64,000 bases of DNA from Actibacterium mucosum KCTC 23349 (GTDB lineage: Bacteria > Pseudomonadota > Alphaproteobacteria > Rhodobacterales > Rhodobacteraceae), in the NCBI RefSeq assembly GCF_000647975.1, contig NZ_JFKE01000007.1:1-64000 (forward strand). Direction: 5' to 3'. Of the stretch, positions 37,016 to 46,709 are shown in pieces (the first letter of the stretch is position 1; every line of letters begins with the position of its first letter). The position numbers and the translations under genes were made by a program. Under the pieces are notes generated by a model. That model made no database searches and was not told where the DNA came from. It was given only the letters and a program-made list of their open reading frames with translations.

Positions 37016-37555
37016 TTATTCGGCAGCTTCACCGGCTTGTGCAGCTTGGCGCGCCTGGCGCTTAGCGGCGCGGGCACCACCTTCGCCCGACAACGGATCG
37101 TCCTGACGCTGCACCGAGCCTTCGAAATGTGCACCGCTTTCGATCGCGATGGTCTTGTGGATGATGTCGCCTTCGACCTTGGCGGTCGAGGTCAGGCGCA
37201 CCTTCAGGCCGCGCACGCGGCCCACAACGCGGCCATTCACGACAACGTCGTCGGCTACAACCTCGCCTTTGATGGTGGCGCCTTCGCCCACGGTCAGCAG
37301 ATGCGCGCGGATGTCACCCTCGATGGTGCCCTCAACCTGAATGTCGCCCGTCGTGCGCAGGTTGCCGGTGATTGTCAGGTCGCTGGACAGGACCGACGCA
37401 GGCGGCTTGGGCTTGGGGGCGCTTGCCGGGCGTGCCTCGGTCGACGCGGCGGCCGCCGCGGGCGGTGTGGCCGGCTTGGCGGTTTCAGTGCTTGCCGGTG
37501 CCGAGCTTTCGCCAGGTTTTGCGCCGGGTTCGTTGATCCTGCTTTTAGAAAACAT
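37016..37555 (-). CDS. Bactofilin (polymer-forming cytoskeletal protein)
   Basis: A 179-residue protein with a low-complexity proline/alanine N-terminal tail (residues ~5-55), a beta-helical bactofilin core (~60-150: SVLSSDLTITGNLRTTGDIQ, GTIEGDIRAHLLTVGEGATI, GEVVADDVVVNGRVVGRVRG) and a basic, alanine-rich C-terminal tail. Bactofilins polymerise without nucleotide and recruit murein enzymes. Its start overlaps the end of the LytM peptidase gene by 11 bases, the conserved bactofilin-M23 pairing, and a terminator follows. Confidence 0.93.
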   Translation of the reverse strand: MFSKSRINEPGAKPGESSAPASTETAKPATPPAAAAASTEARPASAPKPKPPASVLSSDLTITGNLRTTGDIQVEGTIEGDIRAHLLTVGEGATIKGEVVADDVVVNGRVVGRVRGLKVRLTSTAKVEGDIIHKTIAIESGAHFEGSVQRQDDPLSGEGGARAAKRQARQAAQAGEAAE

Positions 37556-38870
37556 CTCTCGCTGCCTTAATGTAAGTCATCGGGTTGACGGGTTTGCCCC
37601 CCACGCGCACTTCATAGTGCAAATGTGTTCCAGTAGAACGTCCAGAGTTCCCCATATCACCGATCCGTTCACCGCGCGAGACCCTTTGCCCGACTTTCAC
37701 GCGGATTTTCGCCAAATGGGCATAGCGAGTCTCGATTCCAAACTCGTGCTGGATGGTGATCAAACGCCCATAGCCCGATGCCCAATCCGCCTTCAGCACC
37801 ACGCCGTCGGCGGTGGAGTAGACCGGCGAGCCATGCGCGCCGGCAAAGTCAGCGCCGTTGTGCATACGCCCCCAACGCGGGCCGAACCCGCTGGTAAATC
37901 GATAGGCCGACCGCAGCGGCATATCAAACGGGGTCTTCTCGGCGGCGATGCGGTACAGGTTCAAACGGTCCAGCTGTTCCACCAGCTCTTTGGCGCGCAT
38001 GATATTGGGGTCCAATGCCTCGCCATCGCCCTTGGTCGAGATGACGATCGGCAGGGACGGGCCGCCCTGACCGGAATAGCCCTCGCGGACCTTGCCAATC
38101 AGTTGTTGTGAGTCGATGCCAACCTTGCGGAACATATCGTCCAGCGGCTGAACCGACACTGCCAATGCATCCTCAAGCTGGCTGAAAATGCGGTCGGTCC
38201 GGTCCTGATCCAACGCGCGCTGATAATCCATCTCTTTGACAAGGCCATAGGCCGCCGCGGCGTCGGCCGCGATCAGGTCGCGCTCGGCGGCGGTTTGGCC
38301 CAGCGTGTCGACCATCGCCTGCAGCAGAACCTCCATATCCTGCATCCGGGACAGATCGGTGACATCGCCATCAGCTTCGGCCTGCAATTGCCCGCGCAGG
38401 CCCTCGGTTTCGGTCCGGGCGGCGTCGCGTTCGGCCACGGTGCGCTGCAGCGTGCGCTGAATGACCGAGATACCGGTTTCCAGCTCTTTCACGCGGTCCT
38501 CGGCGTTCAGGAGCGCCGATTGCATCTTGGAAACTTCGTCCAGAGCCAGCGCATAGCGGTTTTGCGCGCTCGAGGCCTCTTCGGCCCGGTTGTCCCGCTC
38601 TTCGGCCATTTCCGACAAGCGCATCTCGTACAGCGCCTGCTCCCGCTCGGCCTGATCGCGCAGGTCGCCTGCGCCAACCGAATCCATCAGGATCATCGCG
38701 GCCGACAACAATGCCCACGCAACGACGATCACGCTGCCACTTACGGCCACGAATTGGGTTAGCGGGCTCAGCCGGATGAACCGTGTTTCCGTGTCGCTGC
38801 GAAGGAACAGACGTTGCTCGGGGATAAACCGCCCAAGCAGCATGTTCACGCGGTGCTCTATGCCCGCCAT
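37545..38870 (-). CDS. M23 (LytM) family peptidase with coiled coil
   Basis: A 441-residue inner-membrane-anchored murein endopeptidase. One helix lies near residues 40-65 (FVAVSGSVIVVAWALLSAAM), a long coiled coil at ~75-175, and a C-terminal M23 domain with FGPRWGRMHNGADFAG (HxxxD), LITIQHEFG and GTHLHYEVRVGG (HxH). The coiled coil plus LytM plan and linkage to bactofilin match proteins that trim murein for cell shape. The ATG at 38868-38870 is my choice; 39 upstream codons are open but look like noise, and the Shine-Dalgarno is weak. Confidence 0.9.
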   Translation of the reverse strand: MAGIEHRVNMLLGRFIPEQRLFLRSDTETRFIRLSPLTQFVAVSGSVIVVAWALLSAAMILMDSVGAGDLRDQAEREQALYEMRLSEMAEERDNRAEEASSAQNRYALALDEVSKMQSALLNAEDRVKELETGISVIQRTLQRTVAERDAARTETEGLRGQLQAEADGDVTDLSRMQDMEVLLQAMVDTLGQTAAERDLIAADAAAAYGLVKEMDYQRALDQDRTDRIFSQLEDALAVSVQPLDDMFRKVGIDSQQLIGKVREGYSGQGGPSLPIVISTKGDGEALDPNIMRAKELVEQLDRLNLYRIAAEKTPFDMPLRSAYRFTSGFGPRWGRMHNGADFAGAHGSPVYSTADGVVLKADWASGYGRLITIQHEFGIETRYAHLAKIRVKVGQRVSRGERIGDMGNSGRSTGTHLHYEVRVGGKPVNPMTYIKAARDVF

Positions 38871-39011
38871 TTGACCGTTTTCCCCATCTTCTCCTCGCCT
38901 AACTGCGAAACCATCCCCAATGGTTTTCGTTTTCTTAAGACAACCATGCATTGGGGGGCAAGAATTTTGCGGGCTTCCAGGGCCCATGGCCAGGTGCGGG
39001 CGGGAATCTGC

Positions 39012-39824
39012 CTATTCTTCCGCCAATGGCCAGTAGAAATCGGGTGGCAAACCCGCCTCGGCCCGCTTTTCCTCGTTAAAGGGCGGCTTCAACGCCCCGT
39101 GGAAATATTTGCGAACAAGGCTGTGGAACACGTCCTTGGGGTCCAGCTCGTGGCGTCCGCACAAGAAATGAAACCATTTCGAGCCATAGGCGACATGGCC
39201 AACCTCTTCGGCATAGATCACGTTCAACGCTTCGACCGCCTGAACATCGTTCGCTTTGCTGAAAATCTCGATCATGCCCGGCGTGACGTCCAGCCCGCGC
39301 GCCTCCAGAACCATGGGCACAACGGCCAGGCGGCCCATCAGATCGTCCACCGTATCCTCGGCCGCGCGCCACATGCCGGCATGAGCCGGAAGATCGCCAT
39401 AGAAGCTGTCGTTTGCTTCAAGGCAGTCGCACAAAAGATTGAAATGTTTGGATTCCTCGTCTGCGGCTTTGACCCAGTCATCGTAGAAACCGGCGGGCAT
39501 CTTGGTGTCGGTGTACCGCGCGATAATGTCCCAATGCAGGTCCACCGCGTTCAGTTCGATATGCGCGATAGCGTGCAGCAGCGCGATACGGCCTGCTGGC
39601 GAACCCGGACGGCGGCGCGGCACGTCACGCGGGTTCAACAGCGCGGGCTTTTCGGGTCGCGCGGGGTGCAACGGCGGCTGCGCCTGCCCAATCGTGGGCA
39701 GCTCACCTTCGGCGCGTGCCGCAAACCAAGCCGCCGCGTATCCCCGCGACAGGGCGGTTTTTTCGCGCCCGTCGCCCGTTTCCAATACGTTGCAGGCCAT
39801 TTCGGCCAGCGGCAGCAGGCTCAT
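39012..39824 (-). CDS. DUF455 family ferritin-like protein
   Basis: A 270-residue protein. Ferritin-like di-iron candidates are spread over four helices: HIELNAVDLHWD, ADEESKHFNLL, DDLMGRLAVVPMVLEARGLD and YAEEVGHVAYG. DUF455 proteins are related to MiaE-type hydroxylases but their role is undefined. The start overlaps the peroxiredoxin stop by four bases (ATGA), so the two are co-translated, hinting at an oxidative-stress or oxygen-dependent role. Confidence 0.87.
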   Translation of the reverse strand: MSLLPLAEMACNVLETGDGREKTALSRGYAAAWFAARAEGELPTIGQAQPPLHPARPEKPALLNPRDVPRRRPGSPAGRIALLHAIAHIELNAVDLHWDIIARYTDTKMPAGFYDDWVKAADEESKHFNLLCDCLEANDSFYGDLPAHAGMWRAAEDTVDDLMGRLAVVPMVLEARGLDVTPGMIEIFSKANDVQAVEALNVIYAEEVGHVAYGSKWFHFLCGRHELDPKDVFHSLVRKYFHGALKPPFNEEKRAEAGLPPDFYWPLAEE

Positions 39825-40288
39825 GCGGACAACTCGCGCAGGGCTTGCAACACTTCGTCGGCGTGACCGGGCACCTTCACCTTTGGCCAAACACGCGCGA
39901 TGCGCCCGTCGCCATCGATCAGAACCGTGGTGCGCACGATGCCCATAAAGGTTTTGCCGTACATCTTCTTTTCCGCCCATACGCCATAGGACTCGCAGAC
40001 CATGTCTTCGGCATCCGACAACAATGTGACCGTCAGATCGCGTTTCTCGCGGAATTTTTGGTGTTTGGCCTGCGTATCCTTGGATATGCCGTACACCATG
40101 GCACCGGCGTCGGCGAAGTCCCGGGCGAGGGCCGTGAAGTCTTGGGCCTCACGCGTGCAGCCGGATGTGTCGTCACGCGGATAAAAGAACAGAACAACCG
40201 GCGCTGGTTTGGCGGTGGACAGGCGGTGCAGGGCACCATCCTGATCGGGCAGTTCAAAGTCGGGGGCGATGTCACCTTGTGCGGTCAT
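39821..40288 (-). CDS. bcp: Thioredoxin-dependent peroxiredoxin, BCP/PrxQ type
   Basis: A 155-residue peroxiredoxin that reduces peroxides. PDFELPDQDG leads the thioredoxin fold; the peroxidatic cysteine is in YPRDDTSGCTREA (about residue 44). The second cysteine that E. coli BCP has five residues later is absent; the only other cysteine is near 99 (EDMVCESYG), so this is either a 1-Cys type or uses that distant residue. It diverges from the AsmA-like gene across 86 bases and is coupled to DUF455. Confidence 0.92.
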   Translation of the reverse strand: MTAQGDIAPDFELPDQDGALHRLSTAKPAPVVLFFYPRDDTSGCTREAQDFTALARDFADAGAMVYGISKDTQAKHQKFREKRDLTVTLLSDAEDMVCESYGVWAEKKMYGKTFMGIVRTTVLIDGDGRIARVWPKVKVPGHADEVLQALRELSA

Positions 40289-40374
40289 GTGGCGGGTCCT
40301 TGGAAACGCTGTTGCTTGGCTTTACCATCGCGGTTGCCCGATCGCAAAGGGCAAGGGAATCGAACAGGTTACGG

Positions 40375-43300
40375 ATGATCCAATTCACCACCAACTTGGC
40401 ACGCCATTGCCTTCGATGCGCCGTCTGGGGGCTGTCGGGGTTGGTGATGGCCGCCTTGGTGGTGTTGGCGGTGATCCTGATGCTGCCGGGGCGCACGGTC
40501 TCGGCCCCGGGATGGGTCACCACACATCTGGAACAGCAGCTTAATCAGGTCACCGGCCCGGTCCGCGTTGATCTTGGTGGGGCGGACCTGTTCTTTGAAT
40601 CCATTTCCGCCCCCCGTCTGGCATTGAAAAACGTCTCGGTGATCGACGGCAATGCGCAGGTTTTGGCCGAGGTGCCATCGGTCGAGGTGGTGTTGGAAAC
40701 GCAGGCGCTTTTGCGGCGCCAGATCGAGGTGCGGCGCCTGTCGCTGCAAGGGGCCGACGTGGTGCTTCGGCGAGCCCGAACCGGTGGGTTGCAGGTGGCG
40801 CTGGGTGAATCCGACCTGCCATCGCGCGGCATTGACGATCTATTGCTGCAGGTGGACCGCGTGCTGGAACAACCGGTCTTGCGCAGTTTGCAGTCGGTGA
40901 CGGTCGAAGACCTGCGGCTCAGCTATACTGACACGCGCGCCGGTCGCCGCTGGGAAGTGCGCGATGGCCTGTTCGCCCTGACAACCGGGCGTCGCGAGCT
41001 GTCGGCGCAGCTGTTCTTTTCACTGACCAACGAGTTGGGCCTGCCATCCGAGGTGGCGATGAGCGTTGCAAAGGCCCGTGGCGACGCGTCGGCGCAGCTG
41101 TCGGTCAGTTTTTCTGATCTTCCCGCACGCGACATTGCCACGCAGTCGCCGGCGCTGGCGTTCCTTTCGGTGCTGGACGCGCCCATCTCGGGCGCTCTGC
41201 GTACGGGGCTGGCTACGGATGGCGCGGTGCTGCCCCTCAGTGCGTCACTGGATATCGGCTCTGGGTTTCTCAGCCCCGTTGCCGGCGCACAGCCGATCCG
41301 CTTTCGCAGCGGCAAAAGCAACTTTCGCTTTGACCCCGAGAAGTCTCAGCTGACTTTCTCTGCCTTGCAGGTGGACAGCGATATCTTGTCCCTGCGCGCA
41401 GATGGCCAGGCGTTCCTTGAGGATTTTGCAGAAGGGTGGCCCACGGCCCTTGTCGCGCAGACGCGGATCACGGGCCTGACGGTTGCCCCCGACGACATGT
41501 TCGAGGACGCGGTACAGTTTCCCAACGGTGTGATCGAGGCCAAGGTGACCCTGAACCCCTTCCATGTGCAGATCGGGCAGGTTCTTCTGACCGATCCGGA
41601 AGGCGCGCACAGCCGCATTTCGGGTCAGATTTCCGCGGATGCCGAAGGGTGGGCCGCGGGGCTGGACCTTGATGTTGATCACATTTCACAGGAACGTCTT
41701 CAGGCCCTCTGGCCGCCCAACGCGGTGCCGAAAACACGCCTGTGGGTGCGCGAGAACATCCTTGGCGGCACGTTTTTTGACCTGCGCGGGGCCATACGGT
41801 TGGAAGCCGGGCAAAAGCCCAAATTCTCGATCAGCCACGAATTCCGTGAGGCCAGCGTGAGGTATCTGCGAACATTGCCGCCCGTGCAGGACGGGTCGGG
41901 TTACCTCACGTTGACGAACAAGGACCTCAACGTCGTGGTCTATGACGGAGCGGTGACCTTGCCCAATGGGGACCGGGCCGATGTGTCGGGCTCGGTCTTT
42001 CATGTTCCCGATATTACCGTGAAGCCGGCCATGGGCGAGGTCCAGCTGAAGGTCAAGGCGCCGGTGCCGGGATTGATCCAGTTGCTGGACCTGCCACCAA
42101 TCGAGGTGTTCAAAAAAGCGGGGCGCAGCACTGACATCGCCGATGGCATTGCCGAGGCGGACGTGGCGCTGAGGGTCAGTCTCGCCAAGGACGCCAAGGC
42201 CAAGGATGTCGAATACGCCGCCACGGCGGTTCTGCGGAATGTCCGGTCAGAAACCTTGGTGCCCAATCGTGTGCTCTCGGCGAACGAATTGCAGCTAAGC
42301 CTTGATGACCAAAAGCTGTTGATCAGCGGCAGCGCGCAATTGGACGGTATCCCGATCAACGGGGTCTGGAGTCAGGCCATAGGCCCGGACGCACCCAAAG
42401 GCAGCCGTGTCGACGGCCGCGTGGCCCTGTCCGAACGTGCCATCGACGTCTTCAATATCGGTTTGCCCGATGGCATGGTACGCGGCGAGGGATGGGGCGA
42501 GATCGCGCTGGACCTGCCACCCGGAGACGCACCCGCCCGCCTTCAGCTGACCTCGGACCTGAACCGCGTGGCGCTTTCCGTGCCATCGATCGGCTTCTTC
42601 AAACCGGCAAACTCCACCGGCCGGCTTTTGGTTCAGGCCACCTTGGGTCTCAAACCCGATGTTCCGGTTCTGGAAATCGAAGCCGGGGGATTGCAGGCCA
42701 AGGGATCCGTGACAGTGGCCGATGATGGCGGATTGCAGGTGGCGCGGTTTGACAATGTGCGGCTGGGGTCCTGGTTGAATGCCGGGGTCGTTCTGACCGG
42801 ACGCGGCAAAGGCCGTCCGGCTGCCATCACCCTGCAGGGCGGGCGTCTGGACCTGCGCGGCAGTCCGATCCTCGAAGGATCGGGGCGGGGCGGCGCGCCG
42901 GTAACGCTGCGGCTGGACCGGCTTGCGGTGTCCGACGGGATCTTGCTGGCCGACGTGCGCGGAGACCTGACACCGGTCGGTGGATTGAATGGCAAGCTGA
43001 CCGCGCAGGTGGCCGGTGGGGGTCCGATTGTGGCCACCCTGGCCCCCGCGACCCACGGCACCGCCATCCGTGTGCAATCCGACAATGCCGGGGCCGTTCT
43101 GCGTGGCGCGGGCATCTTCAAAAAGTCGCAAGGCGGTACGATGGATCTTGTCCTGACGCCACGCCCTGAGAAAGGCCAATTCGACGGCCGCCTACAGATA
43201 CGCAACACCACCGTACAGGACGCCCCCGCGCTTGCCTCGCTGCTGAGTGCGATTTCGGTTGTCGGTATCCTGGAGCAGATGGCAGGGGGCGGCCTGATCT

Positions 43301-43632
43301 TTGGTGCGGTCAATGCCGAGTTTCGCTTGACGCCGAATGCGGTCCAGATAAAGACGGGCGCCGCCACGGGACCGTCCCTTGGTATCTCGCTGTCTGGCAT
43401 CTATGACCTAAGAAAGAACACGGTGAACATGCGTGGTGTCGTCTCGCCTGTATATCTGCTGAACGCCATTGGCCGGGTGATCTCGCGCCCGGGCGAGGGG
43501 CTGTTTGGCTTTAACTATTCGCTCGTCGGTTCGGCGGAAAAGCCAACCGTGCGCGTGAACCCGCTGTCGATCCTGACGCCGGGTATGTTCCGCGAGATCT
43601 TTCGTGCGCCGCCGCCGGAGCTGGGCAATTGA
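40375..43632 (+). CDS. AsmA-like/DUF3971 protein (YhdP-type)
   Basis: A 1085-residue envelope protein. One N-terminal helix lies at ~15-37 ([20 protein letters not shown]), followed by a very long beta-rich periplasmic region of the DUF3971/AsmA type ([22 protein letters not shown]-like repeats, and [20 protein letters not shown] near the C-terminus). Relatives of the TamB/AsmA/YhdP superfamily are lipid-transfer bridges between the membranes. The ATG at 40375 has AGGTTACGG upstream; the frame is open 70 codons further, across the divergent peroxiredoxin promoter. The queA start overlaps its stop. Confidence 0.88.
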   Translation: MIQFTTNLARHCLRCAVWGLSGLVMAALVVLAVILMLPGRTVSAPGWVTTHLEQQLNQVTGPVRVDLGGADLFFESISAPRLALKNVSVIDGNAQVLAEVPSVEVVLETQALLRRQIEVRRLSLQGADVVLRRARTGGLQVALGESDLPSRGIDDLLLQVDRVLEQPVLRSLQSVTVEDLRLSYTDTRAGRRWEVRDGLFALTTGRRELSAQLFFSLTNELGLPSEVAMSVAKARGDASAQLSVSFSDLPARDIATQSPALAFLSVLDAPISGALRTGLATDGAVLPLSASLDIGSGFLSPVAGAQPIRFRSGKSNFRFDPEKSQLTFSALQVDSDILSLRADGQAFLEDFAEGWPTALVAQTRITGLTVAPDDMFEDAVQFPNGVIEAKVTLNPFHVQIGQVLLTDPEGAHSRISGQISADAEGWAAGLDLDVDHISQERLQALWPPNAVPKTRLWVRENILGGTFFDLRGAIRLEAGQKPKFSISHEFREASVRYLRTLPPVQDGSGYLTLTNKDLNVVVYDGAVTLPNGDRADVSGSVFHVPDITVKPAMGEVQLKVKAPVPGLIQLLDLPPIEVFKKAGRSTDIADGIAEADVALRVSLAKDAKAKDVEYAATAVLRNVRSETLVPNRVLSANELQLSLDDQKLLISGSAQLDGIPINGVWSQAIGPDAPKGSRVDGRVALSERAIDVFNIGLPDGMVRGEGWGEIALDLPPGDAPARLQLTSDLNRVALSVPSIGFFKPANSTGRLLVQATLGLKPDVPVLEIEAGGLQAKGSVTVADDGGLQVARFDNVRLGSWLNAGVVLTGRGKGRPAAITLQGGRLDLRGSPILEGSGRGGAPVTLRLDRLAVSDGILLADVRGDLTPVGGLNGKLTAQVAGGGPIVATLAPATHGTAIRVQSDNAGAVLRGAGIFKKSQGGTMDLVLTPRPEKGQFDGRLQIRNTTVQDAPALASLLSAISVVGILEQMAGGGLIFGAVNAEFRLTPNAVQIKTGAATGPSLGISLSGIYDLRKNTVNMRGVVSPVYLLNAIGRVISRPGEGLFGFNYSLVGSAEKPTVRVNPLSILTPGMFREIFRAPPPELGN

Positions 43633-44684
43633 AGCTGTCTGATTTCGATTTCGACCTGCCGGACAGCCTGATTGCCACCCGGCCTGTGCATCCGCGCCCT
43701 TCGGCCCGGCTTCTATTTGCCAAGGGGCAGGAGCCGCTGCAGGATTTGCAGGTCTATGATCTGCCCAACCTGCTGCAACCCGGCGACAGGATGATCCTGA
43801 ACAACACCAAGGTGCTGCCCGCGCGCCTGTTTGGAACCCGCGCCCGTCAAACTGCGCAGGGCCTTGTGACCGCCAAGGTCGAGGTTACCCTGCTGGAACC
43901 GATGGACAATGCCGGCCTCTGGCGCGCGCTGGCCAAGCCGCTGCGCAAGATCAAACCGGGCGAGGTCGTCGAATTTGGCGCTGGGCTGAGGGCGCGTGTG
44001 GAAGCGGTCGCCGACGGCGAGGCGCATTTTCGGTTCGACCTGCAGGGCGACGCCTTCGAGGATGCGCTGGGACAGGCGGGCACCATGCCCCTGCCACCCT
44101 ATATCGCCGCCAAACGCCCCGCCGACGCGCAGGATAACGAAGATTACCAAACCGTCTTTGCACGCGAACCCGGTGCCGTCGCGGCACCCACGGCGTCGCT
44201 GCATTTCGACGATGCCCTGCTGCAATCGCTGCGCGACAAGGGCGTGGATTTCACCGAGGTTACGCTGCATGTGGGCGCCGGCACCTTCCTTCCGGTCAAG
44301 GTAGACGACGTGACCACCCACCGCATGCATGCCGAACGGGGCGAAGTGACCGCTGCTGCGGCGGCCGAGATCAACCAGACCCGCGCAAGGGGCGGGCGTA
44401 TCATCGCCGTGGGCACCACCGCGCTGCGGCTGATCGAAACCGCCGCCGCGCCCGATGGCACCATGCACCCCTGGCAGGGCGACACCGACATCTTCATTTA
44501 TCCCGGCTATGACTTCCGTGTCACCGACGGTTTGATGACCAATTTCCACCTGCCGAAATCTACCTTGCTGATGCTGGTCTCGGCCCTTTTAGGGGCGGAT
44601 CGCATCCGGCAGATCTATGACCACGCCGTGGCCCGCGAATACCGGTTCTTTTCATACGGCGACGCGTCGCTTTTGCTGCCCTAG
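43629..44684 (+). CDS. queA: S-adenosylmethionine:tRNA ribosyltransferase-isomerase
   Basis: A 351-residue QueA that transfers the ribosyl moiety of SAM to preQ1 in tRNA, making epoxyqueuosine. Motifs: [54 protein letters not shown] and [16 protein letters not shown]. It starts with TTG at 43629, sharing TTGA with the stop of the AsmA-like gene, a strong sign of coupling. It is followed by an MFS gene 12 bases later. Confidence 0.96.
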   Translation: MKLSDFDFDLPDSLIATRPVHPRPSARLLFAKGQEPLQDLQVYDLPNLLQPGDRMILNNTKVLPARLFGTRARQTAQGLVTAKVEVTLLEPMDNAGLWRALAKPLRKIKPGEVVEFGAGLRARVEAVADGEAHFRFDLQGDAFEDALGQAGTMPLPPYIAAKRPADAQDNEDYQTVFAREPGAVAAPTASLHFDDALLQSLRDKGVDFTEVTLHVGAGTFLPVKVDDVTTHRMHAERGEVTAAAAAEINQTRARGGRIIAVGTTALRLIETAAAPDGTMHPWQGDTDIFIYPGYDFRVTDGLMTNFHLPKSTLLMLVSALLGADRIRQIYDHAVAREYRFFSYGDASLLLP

Positions 44685-44695
44685 CGGAGGGACCC

Positions 44696-45955
44696 ATGAT
44701 CAAAGTGTTGTCAGGTTCCTGGGCTCTGCTCTTGGGTATGTTCCTTCTGATGATCGGGAACGGTCTGCAAGGGTCGCTGGTGGGGGTGCGCGGCGGGATC
44801 GAAGGGTTCTCCACCGCCGAGTTGTCGGTCGTGATGTCGGGCTATTTCGCGGGGTTCCTTGGCGGGTCGCGTGCCACCCCGCACCTGATCCGGCGCGTAG
44901 GGCACGTGCGGGTCTTCGCCGCGCTGGGCTCGTTGATCTCGGCAGTGCTGATCCTTTATCCGACGTTGACGAACCCGGTTGCGTGGACGCTTCTGCGCGT
45001 GGTGATGGGGTTCTGTTTCTCGGGCGTCTACGTGGTGGCCGAAAGCTGGATGAATGACAGCGCCACGAACGAAACCCGCGGGCAGTCGTTGTCGCTTTAC
45101 ATGACGGTGCAGATGGCCGGCATCGTCGCAGCACAGGGGATTCTAACGCTGGGGGATCCGTCCGGCTTTGTGCTGTTCATCGTGCCGTCGGTCCTGGTTT
45201 CGATCGCTTTTGCGCCAATCCTGTTGACCGTTTCACCAACGCCCGCCTTTGAAACGTCCCAACCAATGGGCATCCGCCGCCTGTTCGCGTTATCCCCGCT
45301 CAGCTGCGTGGGGTGCTTTTTGCTGGGCGGGGTGTACTCGGCCACATTTGGTATGGCGGCGGTATATGGCTCGCGGGCGGGGCTCAGCATCGTGCAAATC
45401 TCGGCGTTTCTGGCGGCGATCTACCTGGGAGGGCTGATCCTGCAATTTCCCATCGGCTGGTTGTCGGACCGGCTGGACCGACGGATGCTGATTCTCAATG
45501 TCGCGTTGTTGGGTGGTGCCGCGGCCATCGTGGCAGCCCTGGCAGGCGGTGTGTTCTGGATGCTGCTGCTGGCATCTTTCGTGATCGGGGGCACCACGAA
45601 CCCGCTTTACGCGCTGATGATCGCCCATACGAACGACTTTCTGGATACCGAGGACATGGCCGCGGCCTCGGGCGGCATGATCTTCCTGAACGGTGTGGGC
45701 GCGGTCGCGGGGCCGCTGGTCACCGCGCCGTTCATGGTCTGGGTGGGGCCGCCGGGCTTTTTCATCTTCATTCTCGTGTTGCTCAGCGCCATTGGGGCAT
45801 ATGCCGCTTATCGCACCACGCGCCGCGCCGCGCCCGACGTGGCCGATACCGGTCAGTTTGCGCCTGTTCTGCAATCATCCACCGCCGTGGCTGTTGAAAC
45901 TGCGCGCGAAGTCTATCTGGAAGGTGTGGACGAGGTTGAGCCGGATACAACCTGA
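44696..45955 (+). CDS. MFS transporter, YcaD-like
   Basis: A 419-residue transporter with 12 predicted helices and a ~45-residue acidic C-terminal tail. The N-terminal half has LLLGMFLLMIGNGLQGSLVG, GFLGGSRATPHLIRRVGHVR (MFS loop 2-3 variant) and VVAESWMNDSATNETRG, features of the YcaD group. Substrate unknown. GCGGAGGGACCC precedes the ATG. It probably forms an operon with queA. Confidence 0.88.
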   Translation: MIKVLSGSWALLLGMFLLMIGNGLQGSLVGVRGGIEGFSTAELSVVMSGYFAGFLGGSRATPHLIRRVGHVRVFAALGSLISAVLILYPTLTNPVAWTLLRVVMGFCFSGVYVVAESWMNDSATNETRGQSLSLYMTVQMAGIVAAQGILTLGDPSGFVLFIVPSVLVSIAFAPILLTVSPTPAFETSQPMGIRRLFALSPLSCVGCFLLGGVYSATFGMAAVYGSRAGLSIVQISAFLAAIYLGGLILQFPIGWLSDRLDRRMLILNVALLGGAAAIVAALAGGVFWMLLLASFVIGGTTNPLYALMIAHTNDFLDTEDMAAASGGMIFLNGVGAVAGPLVTAPFMVWVGPPGFFIFILVLLSAIGAYAAYRTTRRAAPDVADTGQFAPVLQSSTAVAVETAREVYLEGVDEVEPDTT

Positions 45956-46047
45956 GGCTGCTTTATGATTAAAATTGTTGCAGCAAGAAATGATTTCTGA
46001 TTGCGTGGTCTCAGGACCGAGCAGTTGGCACAGATAAGGAGGGCGCA

Positions 46048-46641
46048 ATGACAAGCCCCAGCGATGTGATCGAGTTCTGGATAACGGAAGTGGGCGAGGC
46101 CCGCTGGTACGTCAATGACCCTGCGCTGGATGCGCAGATCCGCGACCAATTTCTCCCACTTTGGCAGCAGGCCGCAGATGGTGGCTTGCATGAATGGCTG
46201 ACACAGCCGCAAGGTGCCTTGGCTTACCTGATCCTGACCGACCAGATGCCGCGCAACATGTTTCGTGGCGAAGGCCGGGCGTTTTCCACCGACGCACAGG
46301 CGCGTGCCGCGGCAAAGCACGCCATCGATCAGGGCTTTGACCTGAAAATTGACGGGCCGAAGCGGCAGTTCTTTTACATGCCCCTGATGCATTCGGAATG
46401 CCTGTCGGATCAGGATCGCTGCGTACGCCTTATGCACACGCGCATGGATGGCGGTGGCGGGCAGAACCTACGCCACGCACGCGCCCATCGCGAGGTGATC
46501 CGCGCCTTTGGGCGTTTCCCGGCCCGCAACGTGGCGCTGGACCGCGCCTCCACCGCGCGCGAGGCTGAGTATGTCAGCAATAACGGCTATGGTGCGATGC
46601 TCGACAAAGTCGATGCGATGCCCTGCAAAATGGCCAGCTGA
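46048..46641 (+). CDS. DUF924 family protein
   Basis: A 197-residue cytoplasmic helical protein with the DUF924 hallmarks VIEFWITEVGEARWY at the N-terminus, LAYLILTDQMPRNMFRG, and QFFYMPLMHSECLSDQD; the C-terminal part has GRFPARNVALDRAST. The family resembles tetratricopeptide-like folds and its function is unknown. AAGGAGGGCGC precedes the ATG. It is separated from lpdA by 68 bases that contain a perfect 11-base inverted repeat. Confidence 0.9.
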   Translation: MTSPSDVIEFWITEVGEARWYVNDPALDAQIRDQFLPLWQQAADGGLHEWLTQPQGALAYLILTDQMPRNMFRGEGRAFSTDAQARAAAKHAIDQGFDLKIDGPKRQFFYMPLMHSECLSDQDRCVRLMHTRMDGGGGQNLRHARAHREVIRAFGRFPARNVALDRASTAREAEYVSNNGYGAMLDKVDAMPCKMAS

Positions 46642-46664
46642 CCAAGGTGCATTGAAGCCCTCCA

Positions 46665-46692
46665 CCAGATAGTTTAACATCAAACTATCTGG
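46665..46692. promoter_or_regulatory. Perfect inverted repeat upstream of lpdA, MarR-type operator candidate
   Basis: CCAGATAGTTT (46665-46675) and AAACTATCTGG (46682-46692) are perfect complements around AACATC. The core AGTTTAACATCAAACT has the look of MarR-family operators. There is no T-run after it, so a terminator is less likely. It ends 17 bases before the lpdA start codon. Confidence 0.55.
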
Positions 46693-46709
46693 CAGCGCAG
46701 GGGGAACAG

